Assembly: GCF_001571345.1 (NCBI RefSeq)
Contig: NZ_BCTP01000004.1
Span: forward strand, 1-64,000
DNA length: 64,000 bases
Reading direction: 5' to 3'
Origin: Komagataeibacter xylinus NBRC 15237
Lineage (GTDB): Bacteria > Pseudomonadota > Alphaproteobacteria > Acetobacterales > Acetobacteraceae
Shown: piece by piece, positions 27,377-36,257 of the stretch
How positions within the stretch are numbered: the stretch's first letter is position 1
Layout of the letters: every line of letters begins with the position of its first letter
Program-made: the position numbers and the translations under genes
Notes under the pieces: model-generated
Database searches by the model: none
Seen by the model: only the letters and a program-made list of their open reading frames with translations
What the model was told of the DNA's origin: nothing

Positions 27377-28315
27377 TTAGCCGAAAGGCTGGGCACCGGG
27401 CCAGTTATGCGAGGCGGCCATGGTCTTGGCGAGGTCGATAAGCAGATCACGCACGGCCACCGACGCCTCGGTTTCTGGAATGATCTCGGGAATGCAGAGT
27501 GAAACGTCTTCCTGAATGACGGGGTTATGCAGCGGAAAGATGCGCGACTTGCCCGGCACGACAATGCGGCTGGCAACGGACCAGGGCAGGATGGTGCTGC
27601 CAATACCCTGTTCTATGGCGCCCTGCAGGGTGATCAGCGCTTCGATTTCGGCGACGATACGGGGTTCAAGCTGCTTGCGTATGAAGGCCATGTCCACGCT
27701 CTTGCGGACAAAATTATGTTTGGGCGGCAGCAGCAGGGGAATGTCGGCTATGTCAGCGAGTTGCACGGCCCCCTTTTCATTCTGGGGAAATTCCAGGTCG
27801 TGCGGTGCGAGCAGGAAGAATTCTTCCTTCATCAGCGGTGTGAAAATAACGCCCTTGATGGGGCCGGCACCATGAATTACGGCCATGTCCAGCCGCCCGG
27901 TCATGATCAGTTCGCTGTATATGTCATCGAAGCTTTCGGTCAGGTGCAGGGTAATGTTGGGCAGGCGCTCGCGCACGAGCTGCAGCAGCTTGACCGAAAG
28001 CGTGGACCCCGCGCTGTAGGGAGACAGTCCGACCGAGACCTTGCCCACCAGCGGGCCTGAACCCTGAGTGATTTCAACCATTGCCCGGTCGAACTGTTTG
28101 GTCAGGGTCTGTGCGTGCCTGTACAGTTCCGCCCCGGCGGTGGTGGGGGTTACGCCGCTTTTGCTGCGGATGACAAGCTTCTGCTTGAAAGCATTCTCAA
28201 GTGTGGCGAGCTGCTGGCTCAAAGCAGGCTGGGCAATATTGAGCAGGTCAGCCGCGCGAGAAATGCTGCCAAGATCGATAATCTTAATAAAAGCCTGTAG
28301 TCGGCGTATATCCAA
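27377..28315 (-). CDS. LysR-family transcriptional regulator (Nac-like)
   Basis: This 312-aa protein has the N-terminal winged helix-turn-helix of LysR regulators (RLQAFIKIIDLGSISRAADL ... QPALSQQLATLE), followed by a periplasmic-binding-like effector domain with LSPYSAGSTLSVKLL and GIGSTILPW. The overall pattern is close to nitrogen-assimilation-control type LysR proteins. It is divergent from the large TonB-dependent receptor gene, 379 bp away, and so is likely to control it. The effector is unknown. Its stop lies 3 bp from the end of repeat R1. Confidence 0.9.
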   Translation of the reverse strand: MDIRRLQAFIKIIDLGSISRAADLLNIAQPALSQQLATLENAFKQKLVIRSKSGVTPTTAGAELYRHAQTLTKQFDRAMVEITQGSGPLVGKVSVGLSPYSAGSTLSVKLLQLVRERLPNITLHLTESFDDIYSELIMTGRLDMAVIHGAGPIKGVIFTPLMKEEFFLLAPHDLEFPQNEKGAVQLADIADIPLLLPPKHNFVRKSVDMAFIRKQLEPRIVAEIEALITLQGAIEQGIGSTILPWSVASRIVVPGKSRIFPLHNPVIQEDVSLCIPEIIPETEASVAVRDLLIDLAKTMAASHNWPGAQPFG

Positions 28316-28694
28316 CGGGCGCTCCGTAAATGTTATGGGCTATGAATTTATAACCTTGACATTAGGGACTTTTCTTTAACTGTCAACATATTGTGCCATC
28401 CGCGGAGCATATTGAAGGTCGCGCGGTACGGTTGCTGCAACTGTGCTTTGCAGGCGCGCCCGGACATGCATGCGGCAGGCCTGCTGATACTTGAAACTAT
28501 TATGCAAAAAAGCAACACGCCTACAAAAATCAGAGCGTTTTCAATTATATAATTTGTCATGTGTAAGTAAGAACCAATCCGGGTTCGGAACATATCAATA
28601 ATTCATATGACGCCAAATCATAACGAACGCGCATCATAACATTACACATATTCATACGGAACGTTTCGGTCGAGTTTCAGGGGGGGAGAGGCAT
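28316..28694. promoter_or_regulatory. Divergent region between the LysR gene and the TonB receptor gene
   Basis: These 379 bp should hold both promoters and the LysR operator. The receptor has a purine-rich ribosome site (GGGGGGAGAGG) just before its ATG. A minus-strand open frame of about 80 codons (28348-28593), with one hydrophobic segment, is present but unsupported. No Fur-box-like sequence is visible. Confidence 0.4.
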
Positions 28695-31163
28695 ATGTCA
28701 GGCCTGTCAAAGCGCAAGTTATATCTGGTGGCCGGGGTGGCATTTGGCACATTCATGCCGGTCGCGGGTGAAGCCGCGACCGCTACCGTTTCGCCAGCGC
28801 AAAAACATTACCGGATCGCCGCCGATAAAAAGGCGCCCGCCCCCCGGCAGGCCATGCCCGCGGCCCTGCGGGCATCGAGCAACCCCGAAGAGATCCATGT
28901 TGGCGGCCACCAGACCAATTCCGTCTTCTCCCCCGGCACGCCGCGGCACAGCACCACGCAGGTGACGGTCGTAACAGGCGCTGAACTGCTCAAGACCGGC
29001 CAGAGCAATGTGCTGTCCGCGCTGGCGCAGGCCAATCCGGCCATCACCACCGCAGCCCTGCCCGGTGGTGGCGCCAGCTCTTTTGTCCAGACCATGCAGC
29101 TGCGCGGCCAGTCGCCCGATGATACGCTGATCCTGGTCAACGGCCATCGCCGCCACATTGGCGCCAACTTCAACGCCAACGCGGGCACCAACTGGGGTAG
29201 TGAGCCGGCGGATATTTCGCTGATCCCCATTACCGCGATCGATCATATCGAAGTGGTGACCGAAGGGGCTTCCGCGCTTTACGGGCAGGATGCCATTGCG
29301 GGCGCGGTCAACATCGTGCTCAAGCGCGATACGCATGGTGGCACCGTCAACTTCAAGAACAGCGGCTATTACGCGGGCGATGGCCAGGCGCTTGATGGCT
29401 CGGCCAGCTATGCCATGGCGCTGGGCAACAAGGGCGGTTACCTCGACCTTGCGGCACAGGTGACCCACCAGTTGCCCACCAGCCGTGGTGGTGATTTCTA
29501 TGGCACCCTGTTCGATGGCGCGCGTAACGATACGGCAAACCGTGATGTGCAGCGTGGCCTGGGCCTGCCCAAGAGCACGCTCGAGACCCTGAGCGAAAAC
29601 ATGTCCGTGCCCCTGGGGCATGGGTTCAATTTTTACAGCACGTCCACCTTCTCGCACCGCCGTGCCAACGTGCCTGAAACCTACCGTGCCAACACGAGTG
29701 CGGATTACTGGGTTAACCCGTCGCTCTACCCCAATGGTGACCAGCCCTACATCACCATGGACCAGTATGATTTCGAGACCGATGACGGCATCCGTACACG
29801 CAAATTCGGCTTTGCATGGGATGCGTACGTAACTTTCGGGCGTGACCAGCAGGCATACGGCACCAAGGATTCTGAAAACGCCTCGCTGGCGACTGGCGGA
29901 GGGTATGCATACGATCCGACCCAGACATCCTTTTATGATGGCAAGTCGATCTCGACCGAGCTTACAACCGGGCTGAGGGGGTCACGTTCGTTCCATACCG
30001 ACCTGCTGCCCAAGGACATCAACCTGAAATTCGGTGCGGAATACCGCCACGATACCTTCCAGATGACCGAAGGCGAGACCGCTTCGTGGAGTGGGCAGGG
30101 TGCAACCGACCATCCCGGCAACCCGCCGCTGGCCGTATCGAACACGAACCGTGACGTGTACGAAGGTTTTGCCAACCTTGATTTCTATATAACGAAGAAG
30201 TGGGAATGGACCCTGGGCGGCCGCGTTGCCAACTATAGCAACATGGCAACCGTCGAGACCGGTTCGGTCGGCACGCGCTATAACTTCAACAAGCGCTGGG
30301 CCATCCGTGCCAATATCAATTCCGGCTACCGTCCGCCAACGCTTGGCGAACTGTCGTATTTCTATTCGGCACCCTATCCCGGTTATGTCGTGGATCAGGT
30401 TCCCTCCAACAGTGCCATCGCCAAGTCGCTTGGCGCGGGCACCATGAAGGGCGAGTATTCACGCAGCTATACCATTGGTATTGATGCGAACCCCGTGGAT
30501 GGTTTCCACGTGGCAGGCAACCTGTACTACATCGCCATCAATGACCGGCTGGGTAGCACCGAGAGCTTTACCGTCGACCCGAACAATCCGCTCATCAAGG
30601 CGGCCAATCTGGGTAACGTGACTTCACTCAGCTACTATGCCAACCTGTATAATACCCAGACATTCGGTGGCGACCTGACCGCTGACTACACCCTCAATAC
30701 CCACCGTTACGGCAAGTTCCGCTTTGCCATGGGCATCAACTTCTCGGATAACGAAATCCGTTCGAGCAAGAACAACCTGGTCAACGAGTACACCAAGGAA
30801 ATGGTGCTGCACGCGGCACCCAAAAACCGCGAGCAGATCAGCGTGAACTGGAAGTACAAGAAGTGGTCGGTCTTCGTGCAGGAAATGCGCTATGGCTCCA
30901 TGATCTACATGGCATCGCCCACGGGTGCGGGTTCCGTACCGTTCGAGCAGAACCCGGCTTTCATTACCAACATGGAAGTTGACTACAAGCCCGTGCCGCG
31001 GTGGACCATCGGCATCGGTGCGAACAACCTGGGCAACAAATACCCGACCCGTGTTTCCTCATCCATTGCCAACACGCAGCAGGGCCTTGCCAAATACGCG
31101 TCCTATTCCTCCTACGGGTTCAATGGCGGCATGTATTATGTCAAGACGTCGCTTGATTTCTGA
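28695..31163 (+). CDS. TonB-dependent outer-membrane receptor
   Basis: This 822-aa protein has a signal peptide (ending near AGEAAT), a plug domain with VTVVTGAELLKTGQSNV, MQLRGQSPDDTLILVNGHRRH and VVTEGASALYGQDAIAGAVNIVL, and a large barrel ending in an aromatic-rich strand with a terminal Phe (YYVKTSLDF). The plug resembles receptors of the iron/cobalamin or organic-compound class found in sphingomonads and acetic acid bacteria. The lack of a Fur box and the divergent LysR gene point to a regulated organic ligand rather than simple iron control. That is inference. Confidence 0.92.
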   Translation: MSGLSKRKLYLVAGVAFGTFMPVAGEAATATVSPAQKHYRIAADKKAPAPRQAMPAALRASSNPEEIHVGGHQTNSVFSPGTPRHSTTQVTVVTGAELLKTGQSNVLSALAQANPAITTAALPGGGASSFVQTMQLRGQSPDDTLILVNGHRRHIGANFNANAGTNWGSEPADISLIPITAIDHIEVVTEGASALYGQDAIAGAVNIVLKRDTHGGTVNFKNSGYYAGDGQALDGSASYAMALGNKGGYLDLAAQVTHQLPTSRGGDFYGTLFDGARNDTANRDVQRGLGLPKSTLETLSENMSVPLGHGFNFYSTSTFSHRRANVPETYRANTSADYWVNPSLYPNGDQPYITMDQYDFETDDGIRTRKFGFAWDAYVTFGRDQQAYGTKDSENASLATGGGYAYDPTQTSFYDGKSISTELTTGLRGSRSFHTDLLPKDINLKFGAEYRHDTFQMTEGETASWSGQGATDHPGNPPLAVSNTNRDVYEGFANLDFYITKKWEWTLGGRVANYSNMATVETGSVGTRYNFNKRWAIRANINSGYRPPTLGELSYFYSAPYPGYVVDQVPSNSAIAKSLGAGTMKGEYSRSYTIGIDANPVDGFHVAGNLYYIAINDRLGSTESFTVDPNNPLIKAANLGNVTSLSYYANLYNTQTFGGDLTADYTLNTHRYGKFRFAMGINFSDNEIRSSKNNLVNEYTKEMVLHAAPKNREQISVNWKYKKWSVFVQEMRYGSMIYMASPTGAGSVPFEQNPAFITNMEVDYKPVPRWTIGIGANNLGNKYPTRVSSSIANTQQGLAKYASYSSYGFNGGMYYVKTSLDF

Positions 31164-31202
31164 GCCAACGCGTCGGAACACAAAAAGCATCTGATACATG
31201 AC

Positions 31203-31230
31203 GGGGCAGGGGTCGCATGATCCCTGCCCT
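31203..31230 (+). terminator. Hairpin after the TonB receptor gene
   Basis: The arms GGGCAGGG and CCCTGCCC, with a loop of about 10 nt, form a stable hairpin 40 bp after the receptor stop. There is no T-run. Confidence 0.45.
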
Positions 31231-31307
31231 GTGCGTTGGCCCGGCAGATCAGGCCATTTGCCGGATGGCGTTTGTAAGATGAATTAGGAAATAGAAGCTG
31301 CTGTATG

Positions 31308-31333
31308 CCGCCTTTCAGGGGCGGTTTTTTTTT
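31308..31333 (+). terminator. Rho-independent terminator
   Basis: The stem CCGCC/GGCGG with a 7-nt loop is followed by nine T residues (31325-31333). This is a typical intrinsic terminator for plus-strand transcription, and it lies between the TonB receptor gene and the IS110 remnant. Confidence 0.7.
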
Positions 31334-31350
31334 GAGCGGAACAGCATGTT

Positions 31351-31674
31351 TTAAAGGCCGCTTTTTAGTCCTGGGCAATCGGCTCTCAAAAACCAGGAGT
31401 ATTCGTTGTGGTCAAACGGCTTTTGCCGTCCTGAGCCAATCTGCGTGGAGCAGGACGGGCCGGTCAGTTTGAACACCACCCGCGCGATGGCCTTGATATC
31501 GCCGATCCAGCGCAGGAGCGCGGTCTGGCCCTTGCGGGTGTTGACGCGGATGGTATCACCGCCGGGGTGATGGGCCGCGTCGAGATGATTCATGGAGATG
31601 TCGATCCCGATCGTGATCGACGCGGGCTGTGGTTCGGGCGTGGAAGCCGTGGCCGGATGCGTCGTTTTTTCCAT
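31351..31674 (-). pseudogene. IS110-family transposase, N-terminal fragment
   Basis: The reading frame starts MEKTTH and has the IS110 DEDD transposase N-terminus, with ITIGIDISMNHLDAA followed by RVNTRKGQTALLRWI and IARVVFKLTGPS. Full-length members are over 300 aa. Here the similarity stops at about residue 75, and the frame then runs into unrelated sequence and ends at 107 aa. The catalytic C-terminal part is missing, so this is a dead insertion remnant between the receptor gene and repeat R2. Confidence 0.75.
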
Positions 31675-31830
31675 GTCCCATACTTGTCATCCGATGGCCG
31701 AACCTCGGGTATCCGTTCAGGGCACAAGGAAAAGAAGGGGCGATCATGCTCGCAAGCCGACCCATCACGGTCTGACCCGTCCCCTTCCTGATTTTGCCGC
31801 ATGCAGCGACCCCAAATGCATAAGAGCAAG

Positions 31831-31986
31831 ACTGTTTGAAAAGTCAGCCCGGAAAACATTCAGAAATCATAGGAAAGTTTTTGGTGAAGCTTTTTTCAAA
31901 AAGCTTCGAAGAACGCCGCCTTTTTGAAAAAAGGCGGCACCCAAAAACTTTTGTCATTTTTTATCAATGATTTGTTTTCAAACAGT
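31831..31986 (+). repeat. Palindromic interspersed repeat, copy R2 (complete)
   Basis: This 156-bp copy has perfect 12-bp inverted ends, ACTGTTTGAAAA and TTTTCAAACAGT. A nested inverted pair lies inside (31874-31886 with 31939-31952), enclosing two hairpins: GAAGCTTTTT/AAAAAGCTTC at 31886-31906 and GCCGCCTTTTT/AAAAAGGCGGC at 31915-31938. It codes for nothing, and its right end lies 10 bp from the stop of the minus-strand EamA gene. The structure is that of a small non-autonomous mobile element that also works as a terminator. Confidence 0.88.
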
Positions 31987-31996
31987 TTTTAATGAC

Positions 31997-32902
31997 TTAC
32001 GCCGCTTGCTGGCGCCGCAGGGGCACCATCCGCCCCGCCAGGCGCGGATAGGCCCATTTGAACAGGCCCGACGCGATAATGACCGCAATGCCCACAAAGG
32101 TCCAGCTATCAAGCGGCTCATGAAAGACATAGAAACTGAAGGCCACCGCCCACAGCATCTGGCTGTATTGCGGCAGGGCGATTGCGCTGGCTGTGGCACG
32201 GGTGGCGGATATCATCATCAGCAACTGCCCTAGCGCGGCCAGGAAGCCGTAGCCGAACAGGAACATCCAGACCGTAGCGCCCTGCGGCCAGCTTGCATGG
32301 GCCATCATCAGCGCGCCATTGCCCAGCAGCGGGCCGCACAGGCTGGAACTGAACATGGACAGGCGCGGCGTATTGCGGCCCGACAGGCGGTAGGCAATGA
32401 CGCCCACGGCATTGGCCACAGCCGCGATCAGGGCGCACAGATGCCCGAACTGCAACGCGCGCAGGCCGGGCCGCAGCACGATCAGCACGCCAATAAAACC
32501 CACGATGACCGAAAGCCACCCCAGCGTGGACACTTTCTCGCGCAGCAGCACGACCGAAAGCACGGTCACGAAAAGCGGCATGAGGAAAATGAGCGAAAAG
32601 GCCTCCGGCATGGGCAGGAGCATAAAGGCCTCGACACTCGCCGCCGTGGCGGCAAAGGTGGCGGCCGCCCGTACCAGCCACATGACCGGCTGCCGGACCA
32701 CGAACAGGTCACGGTAGGATTCGTTTTTCCCCCTGATGAAGGGGATGAGCAGCAGGCCGAAAACACCGCCGAAAAACGCGACCTCAAACGGGTCGATCCG
32801 GCCTGCCAGCAGCTTGGAATAGGCATCACTGATCGAAAACGAAGCGTATGCCGCAAACGCCAGCATCATGCCCGCCGAAAGACCGGTATTCTTCATCCGC
32901 AT
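31997..32902 (-). CDS. DMT-superfamily transporter (EamA)
   Basis: This 301-aa membrane protein has ten hydrophobic segments in two EamA repeats (SFSISDAYSKLLAGRIDPFE at the start, LPQYSQMLWAVAFSFYVFHE in the second repeat). It probably exports a small metabolite. The ATGs at 32902 and 32896 are both possible starts. It is a different subfamily from the EamA carrier at 18654-19586. It appears to be a single-gene unit ending at repeat R2. Confidence 0.87.
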   Translation of the reverse strand: MRMKNTGLSAGMMLAFAAYASFSISDAYSKLLAGRIDPFEVAFFGGVFGLLLIPFIRGKNESYRDLFVVRQPVMWLVRAAATFAATAASVEAFMLLPMPEAFSLIFLMPLFVTVLSVVLLREKVSTLGWLSVIVGFIGVLIVLRPGLRALQFGHLCALIAAVANAVGVIAYRLSGRNTPRLSMFSSSLCGPLLGNGALMMAHASWPQGATVWMFLFGYGFLAALGQLLMMISATRATASAIALPQYSQMLWAVAFSFYVFHEPLDSWTFVGIAVIIASGLFKWAYPRLAGRMVPLRRQQAA

Positions 32903-33124
32903 TGCTCACGAAAAAATTATTCAGGCGCAGATATGGATTCAGGAAGGGAAAGACCAGCGCTTGTCGGTAAATCCAGTCATGCATTTTCTGCACCTGATTT
33001 CATATGACGCGCTTCATTTTTTCGGGTAGTGGATTTCGCCCTGAAATCAAGGCCTAACCCAGAATGGCCTGATGATTTTCACGCCGTTCCAAAGCCGTCC
33101 TTATTATAGTGTCAGCATGGCCCG

Positions 33125-33958
33125 TCAGGCATGGGTATCGAGCCATGCGCTGATGGCGTCGATCACCTGTTCTTCAATACCGAAATAGCCATGCGGGGTG
33201 CGTGAACCGCAGGCCTGCCTTGATCGGGTGGTACCACCCGCCACCATCAGCACATGCACGTCCCGGCTGGCCGTCATGGCAAGTGCAATCTGCCTGGCGG
33301 CCTGGGGTGGCGCCACGTTGCACCGGTCATCACGGTTGGCAACGACAAGAACAGGTGCCTGTATGTTTTGCGGGCCAGCGCTGAAAACCGTTTCCCTGCT
33401 GCCGCCCATGACGGACACGGATTCCGTCAGCACCACACCGGCAAGACTGCCCGCGGGCGCATGGGCCGCGCCATTGACGGCCGCAATGCTGCCCTGGCTC
33501 GTGCCAAGCACAAAAACGGCCTGAGGCCCCTGCTTATGTGCAAAAGCGATAAGATCCGTGACGACGCGGGCATAGGCGGAAGAACCGCACTGGCCCCGGA
33601 GGCTGGCATGCTCGCGCGTATCGGGAATGATAACGGCGTAACCCCGCTGGTTCCATAACCCACGCGTGCGGACGACAAAATTGTCGCCGTGCCGGATGCG
33701 GCCATCGGGTTCAAGGCCGAGATCACCTGCCCCGCCGGGTAGCATGATGATCATGCCCCGTGGCTTGCCCGGGGTGGCAAACAGCACCCGTACCGACGCC
33801 CCATCCTGTTGTGGCAGGTTGAAAATCCGTTCGGTGCGGCCCGTGTCCGTGCCGGGGGCTGCCGTGGCCTGACGGGGGCGGTCATGCGCACGCGCCACGG
33901 CTGTCGGAAGGGCAAGGCATGTGAGCATCGCGATCATGAGTCGAGGGGCGTGCCGCAT
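33125..33958 (-). CDS. Secreted alpha/beta hydrolase-like protein
   Basis: A protein of about 277 aa with a cleavable signal peptide (MRHAPRLMIAMLTCLALPTA, cleavage after VARA). The hydrolase core has MIIMLPGGAGD, the nucleophile elbow GTSQGS, an acid in ANRDDRC and a histidine near the C-terminus (TPHGYFG). Cysteines in GQCGSS, DRCNVA and RQACGS could form disulfides in the periplasm. The frame opens at 33991, but the ATG at 33958 has GGGA at good spacing and starts the signal peptide. The substrate is unknown. Confidence 0.82.
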   Translation of the reverse strand: MRHAPRLMIAMLTCLALPTAVARAHDRPRQATAAPGTDTGRTERIFNLPQQDGASVRVLFATPGKPRGMIIMLPGGAGDLGLEPDGRIRHGDNFVVRTRGLWNQRGYAVIIPDTREHASLRGQCGSSAYARVVTDLIAFAHKQGPQAVFVLGTSQGSIAAVNGAAHAPAGSLAGVVLTESVSVMGGSRETVFSAGPQNIQAPVLVVANRDDRCNVAPPQAARQIALAMTASRDVHVLMVAGGTTRSRQACGSRTPHGYFGIEEQVIDAISAWLDTHA

Positions 33959-34082
33959 CAGGTTTCCCGGAGGCTCTGGGTGGGTCATCATGCCATGACT
34001 GGCGCAGGCAGGAGAGTCATGCGCAAGGTTGCTTCAGGTATGACAGTGGCCGGTAATCGGCACGGTGCGTGCATGAACCCGG

Positions 34083-35024
34083 TCATCGTGCCGCACGACG
34101 GATTGCCTGTGGCGGCAACCCGAACACCCGCACGAATGCCCGCCGCATGCGCTCGGGGTCATGAAATCCCGTGGTGATGGCGATAGCCTCGATTGGTGTG
34201 GTGGAATGCACGATCCGTTCATGCGCCGCCTCTACGCGCAGCCGTTCAACCGCCTTTGCCGGACTGGTGCCGACGGCGGCCTGAAAGGCGCGGGAAAAAT
34301 GGCGCGGGCTCATGGCCATCCGCTCAGCCAGCACCTCTATGGTCAGGCGTTGCGACAGGTGGGCGCGTATCCAGCCCAGTAGGGCATCAAACCGCGCGCC
34401 GCCCCCTTCCATGTCCAGCAGGGCTGAAAACTGTGATTGGCCGCCGGGGCGGCGATAAAACACAACCATCTGCCGTGCCGTCTGGCGGGCAACATCTTCC
34501 CCGTGGTCCTGTGTTATCAGTGCCAGGGCAAGGTCAATGCCCGCACTGATGCCAGCCGAGGTCCAGACAGGCCCGTCATGGATGAAGATGGCGTCAGGCT
34601 CGAGCGTTATATCGGCAAACATATGGCTGAATTTCTGCGCCTGCTGCCAATGCGTGGTCACGCGCCGCCCCTGCAGCAGCCCTGCTGCGGCCAGCACGAA
34701 TGCGCCGGAGCACACACTGCACATGCGGCGCGTGCGGCGGCTCTGGCGTTGCATGAAGGCGCGCAGGTCAGCGCAGTGCATGGCCGTGCCGTGGCCTTCG
34801 CCGCCAACGGTGATAAGGGTGTCAAATACCTCTGCCGCATCGAGCGGCAGCGTCTGCACGGCTATTGCGGAAGAGGACTGCACCAGCCCGCCATGGCGCG
34901 ACAGCATTCTGAGCGCGTAGTCCTGCCCGCTGATACGCCCGGCAAGCTCGAACGCGGTGGCAGGCCCGGCAGCGTCGAGCAACTGGAAATCGGGATAGAG
35001 CACAAAGCCGATGGAACGGGTCAT
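34083..35024 (-). CDS. GlxA-family transcriptional regulator (DJ-1/PfpI plus AraC HTH)
   Basis: This 313-aa protein has an N-terminal DJ-1/PfpI-like domain (GFVLYPDFQLLDAAGP, then the CSVCSGAFVLAAAGLL elbow near residue 105) followed by an AraC-type DNA-binding domain with two helix-turn-helix motifs (LAERMAMSPRHFSRAFQ and IAITTGFHDPERMRRAF). Members of this family usually sense small nitrogen or carbon metabolites. It is divergent from the DUF1348 gene with only 97 bp between them, which makes that gene its likely target. Confidence 0.9.
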   Translation of the reverse strand: MTRSIGFVLYPDFQLLDAAGPATAFELAGRISGQDYALRMLSRHGGLVQSSSAIAVQTLPLDAAEVFDTLITVGGEGHGTAMHCADLRAFMQRQSRRTRRMCSVCSGAFVLAAAGLLQGRRVTTHWQQAQKFSHMFADITLEPDAIFIHDGPVWTSAGISAGIDLALALITQDHGEDVARQTARQMVVFYRRPGGQSQFSALLDMEGGGARFDALLGWIRAHLSQRLTIEVLAERMAMSPRHFSRAFQAAVGTSPAKAVERLRVEAAHERIVHSTTPIEAIAITTGFHDPERMRRAFVRVFGLPPQAIRRAAR

Positions 35025-35121
35025 GGCCTGAAATGAGGGATCATTGTCATTTCGTCAATGCGGTTCAGGAACCACATTCATCTCACGCACTTGATTTTAT
35101 ATTGAATACAGGAGTTTCCGC

Positions 35122-35586
35122 ATGTCACGTCCTCCCCTGCCACCGTTTGATGCACAGACCGCCCCCCTCAAGGTCCGCCTTGCTGAAGATGCCTGGAACA
35201 CCCAGAACCCCACGCAGGTGGCCCACGCCTATACGCCAGACAGCCAGTGGCGCAACCGCACGGAATTCATTCATGGGCGTGATGACATCATCGCGTTCCT
35301 GACCCGCAAATGGAGCCGGGAACATGATTACCGCCTGATCAAGGAACTCTGGGGGTTTCGCAATAATCGCATGGCTGTCCGCTTTGCCTATGAGTGGCAT
35401 GACGCCACGGGCGCGTGGTTTCGCTCCTATGGCAACGAGTTGTGGGAATTCGGTGCGGACGGTCTGATGCGCACCCGCTTCGCGTCAATCAACGACCTGC
35501 CGATTACAGTACCCGACCGGCTGTTTCACTGGCCACATGGTCGCCGCCCTGATGACCATCCGGGGCTTTCCGCTCTGGGGCTGTAA
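35122..35586 (+). CDS. DUF1348 / nuclear-transport-factor-2-like protein
   Basis: This 154-aa protein matches the DUF1348 (SnoaL-like, NTF2 fold) family: [39 protein letters not shown] and a tail rich in Arg and His (FHWPHGRRP). The family is widespread and has no firm function; small-molecule binding or isomerase chemistry is usual for the fold. The start is ATG at 35122. The divergent GlxA-type regulator gene suggests inducible expression. Confidence 0.85.
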   Translation: MSRPPLPPFDAQTAPLKVRLAEDAWNTQNPTQVAHAYTPDSQWRNRTEFIHGRDDIIAFLTRKWSREHDYRLIKELWGFRNNRMAVRFAYEWHDATGAWFRSYGNELWEFGADGLMRTRFASINDLPITVPDRLFHWPHGRRPDDHPGLSALGL

Positions 35587-35767
35587 CCTGCCGCAAGCTG
35601 CCCGTCACGATCAAAGGCCGGTTTGCTGATGCCCGCGCAGGGCGGCCCAGGCGTCACATTGTGCCTTCTGTCGGCCCGCGTTCAGGTTCACGTCAGCTTC
35701 GCGCCCTAAACCTGTCCTCACCGGTGCCTGGCACCATTGATCGACAGGGGGAGCCTGACAGGCCATC

Positions 35768-36244
35768 ATGCGCGTAAAGCTACGTTATCTCCCGGTTCTG
35801 CTGGCTTTTTTCACGGCGTGGGCATGGACAGCGCCTGCAGCAGCGAAGACGGACCTGATCTGCGCAGGCCACGCGGCGGGCATCAGGCTGCATGTCGATG
35901 GATTGTATGGCGGTTATCCCCATTCCGTCCTGCGCCAGGCGGTGCTGCGCAGCGTGGCCTGCCCTACGGGGCCAGATGTAAATGCGGCCTTTCTCAAGAT
36001 CGCGCAGCCTGCCCCGCACCTGCGGGTATCGGTGATCCGCCCCATCGGGCAGGGGCAGCAGGGGTCGATTTCGGTCATGCTGTTCTCGCGCGGGCAGTTC
36101 GTGATCGGTGAGCGGATGGGCCTGTCCGTCCTGTCGCGCAGCCAGTCGCCCTTTGTGGTTTCAAACGACATCAACCTCGCCACCCAGCGCATGTGGGATG
36201 ATCTGGCTGCCCGGATGAAGGCAGGAGGCCCCGTTGTTCCATGA
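35768..36244 (+). CDS. Small secreted protein at the head of the RND efflux operon
   Basis: This 158-aa protein has a signal peptide (MRVKLRYLPVLLAFFTAWAW, cleavage near APAAA) and no family I recognise. It has two cysteines, in LICAGHA and VACPTG, that could form a disulfide, so it is probably periplasmic. The TolC-type gene starts 13 bp after its stop, so it belongs to the operon. It may be a periplasmic metal or cargo chaperone for the pump; that is inference from place only. Confidence 0.75.
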   Translation: MRVKLRYLPVLLAFFTAWAWTAPAAAKTDLICAGHAAGIRLHVDGLYGGYPHSVLRQAVLRSVACPTGPDVNAAFLKIAQPAPHLRVSVIRPIGQGQQGSISVMLFSRGQFVIGERMGLSVLSRSQSPFVVSNDINLATQRMWDDLAARMKAGGPVVP

Positions 36245-36257
36245 AGGCTGGCCCCGC

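Noticed and set aside
28348-28593. Possible 81-aa minus-strand protein with one hydrophobic segment
   Set aside because: It lies in the shared promoter region of the LysR and receptor genes, is AT-rich, and has no supported start or homologue that I can recall.
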